NCBI GenBank assembly: GCA_044229535.1
Contig: JBGASU010000001.1
Span: 1,054,001-1,118,000, forward strand
From: CAZLFQ01 sp044229535
Lineage (GTDB): Bacteria; Pseudomonadota; Alphaproteobacteria; Rickettsiales; Midichloriaceae
Length of the DNA: 64,000 bases
Direction of reading: 5' to 3'
The notes beneath the pieces were generated by a model that was not told the DNA's origin, ran no database searches, and saw nothing but the letters and a program-made list of their open reading frames with translations. The position numbers and the translations under genes are program-made. Below are positions 15,868-24,381 of the stretch, in pieces; within the stretch, counting starts at the first letter, position 1; the number at the start of each line of letters is the position of its first letter.

Positions 15868-16976
15868 GCTGCTAATTTCATATTTGTTTTTTCATATAAC
15901 TGCTTCCAACAATCGACGAACCTATCGATTTGCTCTTTGGTATTACCTATACCTAAACTTACTCTGATTGCAGTTCTTGCAATCTCTTCTGAGTACCCCA
16001 TGTTCATCTGAGTGGTTGATAGGCCTATTCTACCAGATGAACACGCCGAACCTGCACTTATAGCAAAACCATTTGTATCAAAATGAATTAATTGTGTTTC
16101 ATTTGAAACATTAGGTATTGTAAAACTTGAAGTGTTTGGCAACCTCTGAGTATCTTTTCCAAAAAAGATTGCTTCTTTACATACTTGCGCAATTTCGCTT
16201 TCTAAATAATCTCTAAGCTCGGCAAGCTTTGCGTACTCATCTAAATTAATAAGAGAAGCCGCAATTCCAAAGCCATGTATCGCCGCTAGATTTTGCGTAC
16301 CTGGTCTTATTCTAAATTCTTGCCCACCACCTTGCATAAGCGCGCTAATCGGCAAATTCTTTTTAAATACCAAAGCTGCAGCACCTTGAGGGCCGCCCAT
16401 TTTATGGGCAGAAATTGTTATTAGATCCAAATCTAATGCTGAGATGTTTAAAGGTATTTTACCAAATGCTTGTGTTGCATCAGAATGGATAATTCCATTA
16501 TATCTATGCACCACGTCTATAATTTCTTTCATCGACTGGATTACACCAACTTCATTGTTAGCAAAAATCACAGATACTAGATATCTATTCCCAGATTTTA
16601 AAATTGTCTCAAGAGAGACTAAATCGACAACACCATTCTTATCAACAGGAATCAGCCCCTGCCCTACAACACTTAATACCGATGGATGCTCAATGGTAGT
16701 AGTTATGATTTCTAAATTTTTAAAACCTTTTAAAGCAATATTATTAGATTCTGTACCAGTTGCAGTAAACACCACTTCATACTTTTCATCTGCGCCTACT
16801 GCTTTCGCTACATTGCTTCTAGCTACTTCTAATATTTTTTTGGCTTCACGACCAAACGCGTGAATTGACGATGCATTTAATGGCTCATCTCCCATCTCAG
16901 CCATGGCTTTTTTAACTACAGAATTTACTGGAGTAGTCGCATTATGATCAAAATATATGTAATCACTAAGCTGCAT
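15864..16976 (-). CDS. NifS-like cysteine desulfurase
   Basis: A second PLP-dependent desulfurase, about 370 residues. It has FDHNATTPV near the start, HSDATQAFGKIPL, the PLP lysine in SAHKMGGPQG, and the active-site loop SAGSACSSGRIGLS. ATG at 16976 is chosen because GGAG precedes it at normal spacing; it lies inside the end of iscR (11-base overlap). A further upstream start would add nine residues. The gene is of the kind annotated in Rickettsia as nifS or spl1 before iscS. Why two desulfurases are kept in tandem is not known; division between Fe-S and tRNA sulfur traffic is one possibility. Confidence 0.93.
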   Translation of the reverse strand: MQLSDYIYFDHNATTPVNSVVKKAMAEMGDEPLNASSIHAFGREAKKILEVARSNVAKAVGADEKYEVVFTATGTESNNIALKGFKNLEIITTTIEHPSVLSVVGQGLIPVDKNGVVDLVSLETILKSGNRYLVSVIFANNEVGVIQSMKEIIDVVHRYNGIIHSDATQAFGKIPLNISALDLDLITISAHKMGGPQGAAALVFKKNLPISALMQGGGQEFRIRPGTQNLAAIHGFGIAASLINLDEYAKLAELRDYLESEIAQVCKEAIFFGKDTQRLPNTSSFTIPNVSNETQLIHFDTNGFAISAGSACSSGRIGLSTTQMNMGYSEEIARTAIRVSLGIGNTKEQIDRFVDCWKQLYEKTNMKLAA

Positions 16977-17424
16977 TTTTATCTCCAATAACTTCACACT
17001 CATTGGTTTTTCTCAGCCTTTTTTGGCATACATCTTCTAAACTAATTCCTCTTAAAAAACGATAGATATGATCACCTAAATCTTCCCATAAATGATGGGC
17101 TGCACACCTTGTTTTATCTTGGAGACAACCTTGCCCCGTCTCTCTTTGGCACCTTGTCATCTTAATATTTTCTTCAACAGCAAACATTATATCTGATATA
17201 GAGATATCTGTCTTCGGCCTACCTAACATATATCCCCCACCTGGACCTCGTACAGAAGCAACTAGCCCAACTTTTTTCAATTTCGAGAATATCTGCTCTA
17301 AATAACCTAGATCCAAACCCTGTCTTTCTGATACAGATGCAAGCCTTACTGGCCCATTCTGGCAATGAACCGCTATGTCAACTAGTGCCATTACTGCATA
17401 TCTACCTTTAGTCGAAAGTATCAT
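16966..17424 (-). CDS. iscR: Rrf2-family Fe-S regulator IscR
   Basis: 152-residue winged-helix regulator of the isc operon. The N-terminal HTH starts MILSTKGRYAVMALVDIA, with the wing at VRGPGGGYMLGRP (about 58-70). The [2Fe-2S] ligands are seen as C92, C99 and C105 in CQRETGQGCLQDKTRC, followed by a His, as in IscR and unlike RirA spacing. First gene of the isc operon. It has its own promoter and an upstream IscR-like box. Confidence 0.93.
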   Translation of the reverse strand: MILSTKGRYAVMALVDIAVHCQNGPVRLASVSERQGLDLGYLEQIFSKLKKVGLVASVRGPGGGYMLGRPKTDISISDIMFAVEENIKMTRCQRETGQGCLQDKTRCAAHHLWEDLGDHIYRFLRGISLEDVCQKRLRKTNECEVIGDKNAA

Positions 17425-17462
17425 AAAGCTTAAAAAACTTCCAAATTCGTTTAAGTTGGTGT

Positions 17463-17491
17463 ATTATACACTCTGAACTGTATTTTGCAAA
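17463..17491 (-). promoter_or_regulatory. Promoter of the isc operon
   Basis: Minus-strand -35 TTTGCA and -10 TATAAT separated by 17 bases, about 40 bases upstream of the iscR ATG. The -10 lies inside a palindrome GTGTATTATACAC. Confidence 0.6.
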
Positions 17492-17498
17492 GTACTAA

Positions 17499-17522
17499 AA
17501 CCTAGTACTATAGTCAAGTATT
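17499..17522. promoter_or_regulatory. Putative IscR-binding site
   Basis: On the minus strand it reads AATACTTGACTATAGTACTA followed by GGTT, resembling the type 1 IscR site (ATA-YY-GACT followed by a YAGTC/RGT-like half). It lies upstream of the isc promoter and would overlap a possible divergent promoter of the hydrolase gene at 17572, so IscR may control both directions. Confidence 0.45.
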
Positions 17523-17571
17523 AAATAGGCAGTTGTTGCCGATCTAAACATTCTTATAAGGTAGAGATAAA

Positions 17572-18279
17572 ATGGTTAAAGAAGTTGTATTTAACGGCCC
17601 AGACGGAAGAATTGAAGGAAAATACCATCACAGTGACGAGAGAAACGCACCTATTGCGTTAATTCTACACCCCCATCCATTGCATGGCGGCACAATGAAT
17701 AATAAGGTTGTTTACCACTCTTTTCACACATTTGTTGAGAATAAATTCTCTGTTCTAAGATTTAACTTCCGCGGAGTTGGTAAATCTCATGGTAGCTTTG
17801 ATCATGGCATAGGCGAGCTTTCTGATGCAGCATGCGCTCTTGATTGGTTGCAACAACAAAACCCTGAAGCCTCAAGCGTTTGGCTTGCTGGATTTTCATT
17901 CGGCTCTTGGATTGCCCTGCAATTACTTATGAGACGCCCAGAAATCAATGGCTTCATTGCCATTTCTCCCCCAGCCCAGTCTTATGACTTCAACTTTTTA
18001 TCTCCATGCCCTACACAAGGCGTTATAATTCATGGCTCTAAAGACGATATCGTGCCAGAAGAAGCAGCTTACAGCTTATATGAAAAACTAGAAAAGCAAA
18101 GAAACTCGGATATTGAGTATTATCCAATAAGTGGAGCTGATCATTTTTATAAAAACAGAGAAAATGAATTAAAATCAGCAATTGATTCTTATATTAAACC
18201 AAGAGTCAAACTAGAGCCACTACCGCGCAAAATAAAGCGTGACAGAAGGCGTCGCATGACAGTTAACGACGGAGCATAA
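17572..18279 (+). CDS. Alpha/beta-hydrolase of the dienelactone-hydrolase-like group
   Basis: 235 residues. HPHPLHGGTMNN (33-44) forms the oxyanion region, FNFRGVGKSHG (64-74) follows, and the nucleophile elbow is GFSFGS with Ser109. The acid is in HGSKDDIVPEE and the histidine in GADHFY. A very basic C-terminal tail (KIKRDRRRR) is unusual for the fold and could bind nucleic acid or membrane. An AGGTAGAG ribosome-binding site precedes the ATG. Homologues are widespread in alphaproteobacteria with no assigned substrate. It diverges from the isc operon. Confidence 0.85.
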   Translation: MVKEVVFNGPDGRIEGKYHHSDERNAPIALILHPHPLHGGTMNNKVVYHSFHTFVENKFSVLRFNFRGVGKSHGSFDHGIGELSDAACALDWLQQQNPEASSVWLAGFSFGSWIALQLLMRRPEINGFIAISPPAQSYDFNFLSPCPTQGVIIHGSKDDIVPEEAAYSLYEKLEKQRNSDIEYYPISGADHFYKNRENELKSAIDSYIKPRVKLEPLPRKIKRDRRRRMTVNDGA

Positions 18280-18369
18280 ACTTCTGAAATAAAAAGTCTT
18301 TTGACCTAGTTATTTATTGTGTTAGGCTTAAAGGGTAATCCCTAAAACAACATAATATACAGGTAGTAT

Positions 18370-19611
18370 ATGACAGCACTTTCAGCGGTAAAACGTAAAG
18401 AAGTCGAGATTGCAGTAAAAGGCGCTCTTGGCTTGACACTTACTGGAACACAAAAAGACTTAGCTCTTAAAACAAACGTACTAAAAATGTGGTGGTCTGA
18501 ATCTGGCGGCGACGGTTCTGCTGCTAAGATGGATACACTTTCAACATGGGTAAAAACCAAACCTCTTGCTTTGAATTTCCTAAATCAAAACGATGATTTT
18601 ATCAAAGTTATTGATGGCACAACCAGCTTCACAACAGGTGCGAATGGGTTGCCTTCAACATACATAGCTCTACATAACGAAGATACAACAAAAGAAGCGG
18701 CTCTAAAAGGATTGATAGCTCTTAGGGTTAATGCTGTTGATTCAACATTCGGCACAACTGGTGCTAACCTTGGCGCAACTGGCGGTACAGCACTAGCTGA
18801 TGCTACCGTGATGGGGTATTATACATCATGGGGTGCGACAAAATTTAATGCGATTTTCAACAAAGGCTTGATTAAAGCTATTACTGTTGAATCTGATACA
18901 AACTACGATACACTTGCTGAAGTCATTGCAGTTTACGACGCAGCTTGGACAAATGCCGTTCCTAAAGATACTTTCTTTGGTGCTTTCACAAAATTTGTTG
19001 AGAAAGGAGTTAACGTTAAGTTCAGTGAATTATGGGCTGACGTGAACAACCTTGCAAACTTCCAATCTCACACTTCTGAGAATGCCATCAAATTAATGGC
19101 ATCATCTGGTGGTTCTTGGGCAACAATAACTGGTTTAGCTGCTCAAAAATATGCAGATTTAACAACTGCCAATGCTGCAACAGCTATAGATAAATGTGGT
19201 GCAACTTACACATCACTAAACACCATCTATACAGCAAGCTCAGTTAAGGCTAATACTTTGTTGTCTGACAACGCAGTAAAACTTTGTTCACTACCAACAA
19301 ACTCTATAAACACCGCTACTCAGTCTACAGCTTATGGTACAACTTATACTACAGCTAAAGACATCGATTTCAGAGCAATGGTTGATCCTAAATATCACGA
19401 ATTATACACAGCAGGCATGACTTTAACTACTGCAGCTGCATTAGGTGATAAACTTCAATGCGTTGGTAACAATGCACAGTTAAAACAAAATTTAATTTTA
19501 ACTGGGTCTGATATCAATACAGTACTTACAGACTTAAATGGTTTACCTGACTTGGTAACTTCACCTACAGTATTTGGTGGTTTCGAAGTCTTAGATCCAC
19601 TTTGTTACTAA
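18370..19611 (+). CDS. Orphan Ala/Thr-rich protein, unknown function
   Basis: 413 residues, not recognised. It is rich in Ala, Thr, Asn, Leu and Gly, low in charge, with only a few cysteines, all in the last third. No signal peptide or membrane helix. Phrases such as GLIALRVNAVDSTFGTTGAN and ITGLAAQKYADLTTANAA suggest loosely repeated alpha-helical units. It stands alone between a TTGACC box at 18301 and a strong intrinsic terminator at 19634-19660, an arrangement expected for an abundantly made protein. The composition recalls surface-layer or self-assembling proteins, but secretion without a signal would need type I or another route. Confidence 0.7.
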   Translation: MTALSAVKRKEVEIAVKGALGLTLTGTQKDLALKTNVLKMWWSESGGDGSAAKMDTLSTWVKTKPLALNFLNQNDDFIKVIDGTTSFTTGANGLPSTYIALHNEDTTKEAALKGLIALRVNAVDSTFGTTGANLGATGGTALADATVMGYYTSWGATKFNAIFNKGLIKAITVESDTNYDTLAEVIAVYDAAWTNAVPKDTFFGAFTKFVEKGVNVKFSELWADVNNLANFQSHTSENAIKLMASSGGSWATITGLAAQKYADLTTANAATAIDKCGATYTSLNTIYTASSVKANTLLSDNAVKLCSLPTNSINTATQSTAYGTTYTTAKDIDFRAMVDPKYHELYTAGMTLTTAAALGDKLQCVGNNAQLKQNLILTGSDINTVLTDLNGLPDLVTSPTVFGGFEVLDPLCY

Positions 19612-19633
19612 AATACTTTTTTCTGTAAAAATT

Positions 19634-19660
19634 GGGGGGCACTAGTTGCCTCCCTTTTTT
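19634..19660 (+). terminator. Rho-independent terminator after the 413-residue orphan gene
   Basis: A GC-rich hairpin (GGGGGGCA paired with TGCCTCCC around a CTAGT-type loop) directly followed by TTTTTT. It is placed 23 bases after the stop codon at 19611 and is the clearest intrinsic terminator in the window. Confidence 0.9.
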
Positions 19661-19730
19661 ATTGGAAAATTTGTGGCATTTACCCATTTTTTTTGTATGC
19701 TATGTCCAAGAAAAATAACAGGACAGAACC

Positions 19731-21194
19731 ATGTCAGATTTAGTTAATTTAAATATAGCAAAAGCAAAAGAGCTGATTTCTAAAAAAGAAATTTCGGTTA
19801 ATGACCTTCTTGACGCGTATTTGAAAAAGTCACAAGAGAACTCAAAGCTTAATGCTTACACAGAGTTAACTACAGAATTTGCAAAGAATCAGGCAGCTGT
19901 GTCCCAAAAAAAATATGACAATGGAACAGCTGGAGTAATTGAAGGAATGCCAATCGGCGTTAAAGACCTATATTGTACAAAAGGATTTGAGTCAGCTTCG
20001 TGCTCAAATATCTTGAAAGGATTTAAACCTGAATACGAATCAACAGTTACGGAAAAACTATTTGAGAATGGTGGCATCATGATTGGTAAAACCAACATGG
20101 ATGAATTTGCCATGGGTTCTGCAAACATCACTAGCGCAAAGGGCAATGTAATAAATCCTTGGAAACGCAAATCAGATAATAAAGACTTAGTTCCAGGTGG
20201 ATCATCAGGTGGATCATCAGCCGCAGTTGCTGCGAAAATGTGCGTTGGTGCTTTGGGCTCAGACACTGGCGGCTCTATAAGACAACCCGCAGCTTTTACT
20301 GGAATAGTTGGCATCAAACCTACATATGGACGTTGTTCACGTTTTGGTATGATCGCCTTCTCTAGCTCTCTTGACCAAGCTGGAGTATTTGCTCGATCTG
20401 TCGAAGACTCTGCGCTACTACTTGAATCGATTTGCGGATATGATAAAAAAGATTCAACCTCTGTTAACATACCAACTCCACATTTCGCCAAGGAAGCGAA
20501 ACAAAATATTAAAGGTATGCGAATTGGTATTCCAAAAGAATATAGAATGGATGGAATGCCCGCTGAAATAGATACGTTATGGCAAAAAGGCGCAGAGTGG
20601 TTAAAAGCTCAAGGCGCAATTTTGGTAGATATCAGCCTTCCACACACACAATATGCATTACCTACATATTATATAATTGCTCCAGCTGAAGCTTCTTCAA
20701 ACTTGGCAAGATATGATGGCGTCCGTTATGGCAAAAGAGTTTCTCCAGCAAAAGGTTCGATTGATGATTTGTACATGAATACCCGCGCCGAAGGATTTGG
20801 TGCAGAGGTAAAACGAAGAATTATGATTGGAACATACGTTCTTTCTGCTGGCTATTACGACGCCTATTACACAAAAGCCCAAAAAGTTAGAAGGTTAATT
20901 TCAAACGACTTTACAACTGCATTTGAAAAAGTAGATGCAATCCTTACTCCAACCGCGCCTTCTGATGCCTTTGCTATTGGTGAAAAGATAGATGATCCAG
21001 TAAAAATGTATTTAAACGACGTGTTTACAGTGCCTTCAAGCCTTGCCGGCCTCCCAGGCATTTCTGTGCCAGCAGGATTATCAAATGACGGTTTGCCTCT
21101 AGGTTTACAAATCATTGGAAAGGCTTATGATGAAGTTAACGTATTCCGCGCAGCTTACGCATTAGAGGAGGCTGCCCAATTTAAAGGCTTATAA
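19731..21194 (+). CDS. gatA: Asp/Glu-tRNA amidotransferase subunit A
   Basis: Catalytic amidase of GatCAB, which converts Glu-tRNA(Gln) and/or Asp-tRNA(Asn) to the amidated forms. 487 residues. The Ser-cisSer-Lys triad lies in PIGVKDLYCT (Lys near 79), GGSSGGSSAAVAA (near 158) and GSDTGGSIRQPAAF (near 178). The C-terminal PAGLSNDGLPLGLQIIG is intact. gatC and gatB are not adjacent. fumC follows at once. Confidence 0.97.
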   Translation: MSDLVNLNIAKAKELISKKEISVNDLLDAYLKKSQENSKLNAYTELTTEFAKNQAAVSQKKYDNGTAGVIEGMPIGVKDLYCTKGFESASCSNILKGFKPEYESTVTEKLFENGGIMIGKTNMDEFAMGSANITSAKGNVINPWKRKSDNKDLVPGGSSGGSSAAVAAKMCVGALGSDTGGSIRQPAAFTGIVGIKPTYGRCSRFGMIAFSSSLDQAGVFARSVEDSALLLESICGYDKKDSTSVNIPTPHFAKEAKQNIKGMRIGIPKEYRMDGMPAEIDTLWQKGAEWLKAQGAILVDISLPHTQYALPTYYIIAPAEASSNLARYDGVRYGKRVSPAKGSIDDLYMNTRAEGFGAEVKRRIMIGTYVLSAGYYDAYYTKAQKVRRLISNDFTTAFEKVDAILTPTAPSDAFAIGEKIDDPVKMYLNDVFTVPSSLAGLPGISVPAGLSNDGLPLGLQIIGKAYDEVNVFRAAYALEEAAQFKGL

Positions 21195-21208
21195 TGCACG
21201 GAGGATTC

Positions 21209-22627
21209 ATGAACGCAAAAACTTTAGGTAGAAGCAATTATAGAGTTGAAACAGATACTTTTGGAGAAATAAAAGTTTCATCAGATGTCTATTGGGGCGC
21301 TCAAACACAGAGATCGTTGCAAAACTTCGAGATTGGCATTGAAACCATGCCAAAACCTCTAATCAAGGCTTTAGCAGTCATTAAGAAATCAGCAGCTATT
21401 GTTAACAAACAATATAAAAAGCTTGATAGCAAAATTGCTGATGCGATCTGTAAAGCCGCTGATGAAGTTATTGCAGGCAAGCACGATGACAACTTTCCAC
21501 TAGTAGTTTGGCAAACAGGCTCAGGCACCCAAACCAACATGAATTTAAATGAAGTAATCTCAAATCGCGCTATCGAAATGCTCGGTGGTACTTTGGGTTC
21601 AAAAAAACCTGTTCATCCGAATGATCACGTTAATATGGGTCAATCTTCGAATGATACGTACCCTACTGGGATGCATGTAGCAAGCGTCTGTGAGATTAAT
21701 TTTTGCTTATTACCTTCATTGGAATATCTGCTGAAAGCATTAAAGAAAAAACAAAAAGAATTCGATAAAATAATTAAGATAGGCCGCACCCATCTTCAAG
21801 ATGCAACTCCAATGACTTTGGGGCAAGAATTCTCTGGATATGTCACTCAGCTCGAATATGGAATTGAGAGAGTCAAGGGAACGATAAAAAGACTTTCGTA
21901 CTTGGCGCAAGGTGGAACAGCAGTTGGTACAGGGCTTAATTCTCCAAAAGGTTTTGATAAAGATATTGCTACAACAATATCCAAAGAAACAAAATGCAAG
22001 TTCTATACTGCACCTAATAAATTTGAAGCATTAGCCTCAAATGATGCCATGGTTGAAGCAAGTGGCGCATTAAACGTACTAGCAGTAAGCCTAATGAAAA
22101 TTGCTAATGATATAAGGCTACTTGGCTCTGGCCCAAGAAGTGGGCTAGGTGAGCTATCACTACCCGAAAACGAACCTGGATCATCTATAATGCCAGGGAA
22201 AGTAAACCCTACTCAGTGCGAAGCTCTGACTATGGTGTGTGCTCAAGTTATGGGCAATCATACAACTATCTCAATTGCTGGCTCGAATGGACACTTTGAA
22301 CTAAACGTTTTCAAACCTGTGATTATTTATAACTACTTGCAGTCTCTTCGCCTAATAGCAGATTCTTGTAAAAGCTTTGCAGATAACTGTGTTGTGGGCA
22401 TCAAAGCTAATAAAGAGCGCATTAATCAGTTAATGCAAGAATCCTTGATGTTAGTTACTGCATTAAATCCACATATCGGTTATGATAACGCCGCAAAGAT
22501 TGCTAAAAACGCTCATAAAAAAGGGCTAACTTTGAAGCAATCAGCATTGCAATTAGGAATTTTAACAGCTGATCAATTTGAGAAATGGGTTAAGCCAGAA
22601 TCTATGATCGGCGCCAATAAATCTTAA
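21209..22627 (+). CDS. fumC: Class II fumarate hydratase
   Basis: TCA-cycle enzyme interconverting fumarate and malate, homotetramer. About 472 residues from the ATG at 21209, chosen because GGAGG sits 4 bases upstream; an earlier in-frame ATG at 21194 overlaps the gatA stop. Key segments are SSNDTYPT, the GRTHLQDATPMTLGQE histidine region and the signature GSSIMPGKVNPTQCEA (near 315). Complete. Confidence 0.97.
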   Translation: MNAKTLGRSNYRVETDTFGEIKVSSDVYWGAQTQRSLQNFEIGIETMPKPLIKALAVIKKSAAIVNKQYKKLDSKIADAICKAADEVIAGKHDDNFPLVVWQTGSGTQTNMNLNEVISNRAIEMLGGTLGSKKPVHPNDHVNMGQSSNDTYPTGMHVASVCEINFCLLPSLEYLLKALKKKQKEFDKIIKIGRTHLQDATPMTLGQEFSGYVTQLEYGIERVKGTIKRLSYLAQGGTAVGTGLNSPKGFDKDIATTISKETKCKFYTAPNKFEALASNDAMVEASGALNVLAVSLMKIANDIRLLGSGPRSGLGELSLPENEPGSSIMPGKVNPTQCEALTMVCAQVMGNHTTISIAGSNGHFELNVFKPVIIYNYLQSLRLIADSCKSFADNCVVGIKANKERINQLMQESLMLVTALNPHIGYDNAAKIAKNAHKKGLTLKQSALQLGILTADQFEKWVKPESMIGANKS

Positions 22628-22629
22628 CA

Positions 22630-23640
22630 ATGAAATTAAACGCTAACATAATTGACACTTGGCTTAGGAACGCACCAAAAAGTCTGCAATTTTTTTTAAT
22701 ATACGGGCCTGAGCTCGGGCAAATCAAGTTAATTGCAGACAAACTTGTTAAGCATTTTGGCTCTCAAGAAACTGACTTAAACATAAGCAATATTTCTTTC
22801 TCAAAAATCAAAGATGATCTTTCACTACTAACAGATGAAATAGCTTCTACATCATTATTTGGAGGAAGAAAAATCATTGTTTTAGATGATGCACCAACTA
22901 CACTTCCAAAAGGAATGCTAGAACTTTTGAAATCACCAAGAGGTAATGCAATCGTAATTTTTCTAAGCGAAGAATTGAAGCCGACATCCTCACTAAGAAA
23001 AAACTTTGAAACTTTGGACAACTGTATTTCTATAGCGTGTTATAAAGACGATAGCACTACTATGCAGAAGTATATTAGAGAATATTTAACCCAAAAAAAC
23101 ATCGAGTTTTCTACTGATATTCCCTCACTTCTTGCGGAGTCTTTACCAGCCAACCGTATGATGGTAAATAGCGAAATCGAAAAATTGATTACTTACAAAG
23201 AAGGGGATGAAAGTCCTATCAATTCTGAAGACGTAGTTAATGTTATAACCGAAGCTTCGGAGATCTCTCTTGATGAGTTATGTAACGCAATCGCTCTAAA
23301 AGACGCAAAGCTGACGCAAAAATGTATTGAGCAGTTAATTCAAGAAGATAAAAATTTCGTATTTGTAATACGAGTTTTATTAAAATATTTCATGAGATTA
23401 TTTGAAGTGAAGGCCTCAATAGAGCAAGGGGCTTCTGTTGTAGATGCTGTTGGAAAATTAAGACCACCAGTTTTCTTTAAGCAAAAAGATAATTTAATTA
23501 AAAACTGTAGATTAGTTTCAAATGACCGTATTAAACTAGTCTTAAATACACTGCTGAGACTTGAACTTCAGTGCAAAAATACTTTCGTGTCCCCAGAATT
23601 ACTTACCTTTAACTCTCTAACCCATCTAACAGCAGCATGA
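22630..23640 (+). CDS. holA: DNA polymerase III subunit delta
   Basis: Clamp-loader subunit that opens the beta ring. 336 residues. It shows the degenerate AAA+ start FFLIYGPELGQIKLIADKLV (about 21-40), the STSLFGGRKIIVLDDA region (about 73-88), and a C-terminal helical collar (about 215-330). Sequence is weakly conserved in this family, but the order of features and the neighbouring tpiA overlap support it. The stop overlaps the tpiA start (ATGA). Confidence 0.88.
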   Translation: MKLNANIIDTWLRNAPKSLQFFLIYGPELGQIKLIADKLVKHFGSQETDLNISNISFSKIKDDLSLLTDEIASTSLFGGRKIIVLDDAPTTLPKGMLELLKSPRGNAIVIFLSEELKPTSSLRKNFETLDNCISIACYKDDSTTMQKYIREYLTQKNIEFSTDIPSLLAESLPANRMMVNSEIEKLITYKEGDESPINSEDVVNVITEASEISLDELCNAIALKDAKLTQKCIEQLIQEDKNFVFVIRVLLKYFMRLFEVKASIEQGASVVDAVGKLRPPVFFKQKDNLIKNCRLVSNDRIKLVLNTLLRLELQCKNTFVSPELLTFNSLTHLTAA

Positions 23641-24323
23641 AAAAATTAGTAGTAGGCAATTGGAAAATGAATGGGGACAAACAGACTTGTCAGTCTTTGA
23701 TCTCACAGATAAACAAAGACTCTGATGTTGCAGTTGTCATTTGCCCTCCTTATCCGTATTTAGAAATAGCACAAAGTTTTGGGGTTACTATTGGCGCACA
23801 GAATTGCGCAGCTTATGATAATGGAGCCTACACTGGCGAAATTAGCGCAAAAATGCTTGCTGATTTAGCTTGTAAATATGTGATTTTAGGACACTCAGAA
23901 AGGAGGCAACATTTTAAAGAATCTGATTCTGAGGTTCTTACCAAAGTAAAAATTGCGCATAAATATGGGTTAAAAACTATAGTCTGCATTGGAGAGTCTT
24001 TAGAAACATATAAATCTGGGAAAACAGAAGAATTTGTCTCTGCACAGCTCTCTAATTATTTAGATCTAGACCCAAAACTCACTGTAATTGCTTATGAGCC
24101 TATTTGGGCAATTGGAACTGGCCTTACCCCAACTGTTGCCGAAGTTGAAATGATCATAAAATCGATAAAGCAAAAATCTAAATTCCCTGTACTTTATGGT
24201 GGATCAGTAAATCAAAAAAACTGTAAAGAGTTAGCATCACTTACTATCCTTGATGGATTTTTAGTTGGTGGCGCGAGCTTAGAATCAGGCTCATTCAATC
24301 AAATAATTTCTAGTTTTAAATAG
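23637..24323 (+). CDS. tpiA: Triosephosphate isomerase
   Basis: Interconverts glyceraldehyde-3-phosphate and dihydroxyacetone phosphate. 228 residues, on the short side. Catalytic residues are present: Lys in GNWKMNG (near 10), His in LGHSERRQ (near 84), Glu in AYEPIWAIGTG (near 148), and the phosphate-binding YGGSVN. Rickettsia lacks most of glycolysis while several other Rickettsiales keep lower gluconeogenic steps, so the gene is informative for placement. Coupled to holA by ATGA overlap. Confidence 0.96.
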   Translation: MKKLVVGNWKMNGDKQTCQSLISQINKDSDVAVVICPPYPYLEIAQSFGVTIGAQNCAAYDNGAYTGEISAKMLADLACKYVILGHSERRQHFKESDSEVLTKVKIAHKYGLKTIVCIGESLETYKSGKTEEFVSAQLSNYLDLDPKLTVIAYEPIWAIGTGLTPTVAEVEMIIKSIKQKSKFPVLYGGSVNQKNCKELASLTILDGFLVGGASLESGSFNQIISSFK

Positions 24324-24381
24324 ACTTCATAGATTCTTCAAAAAATGTGAATAGTTTTGCTCCTCTCTTCCCCATCTAGTC

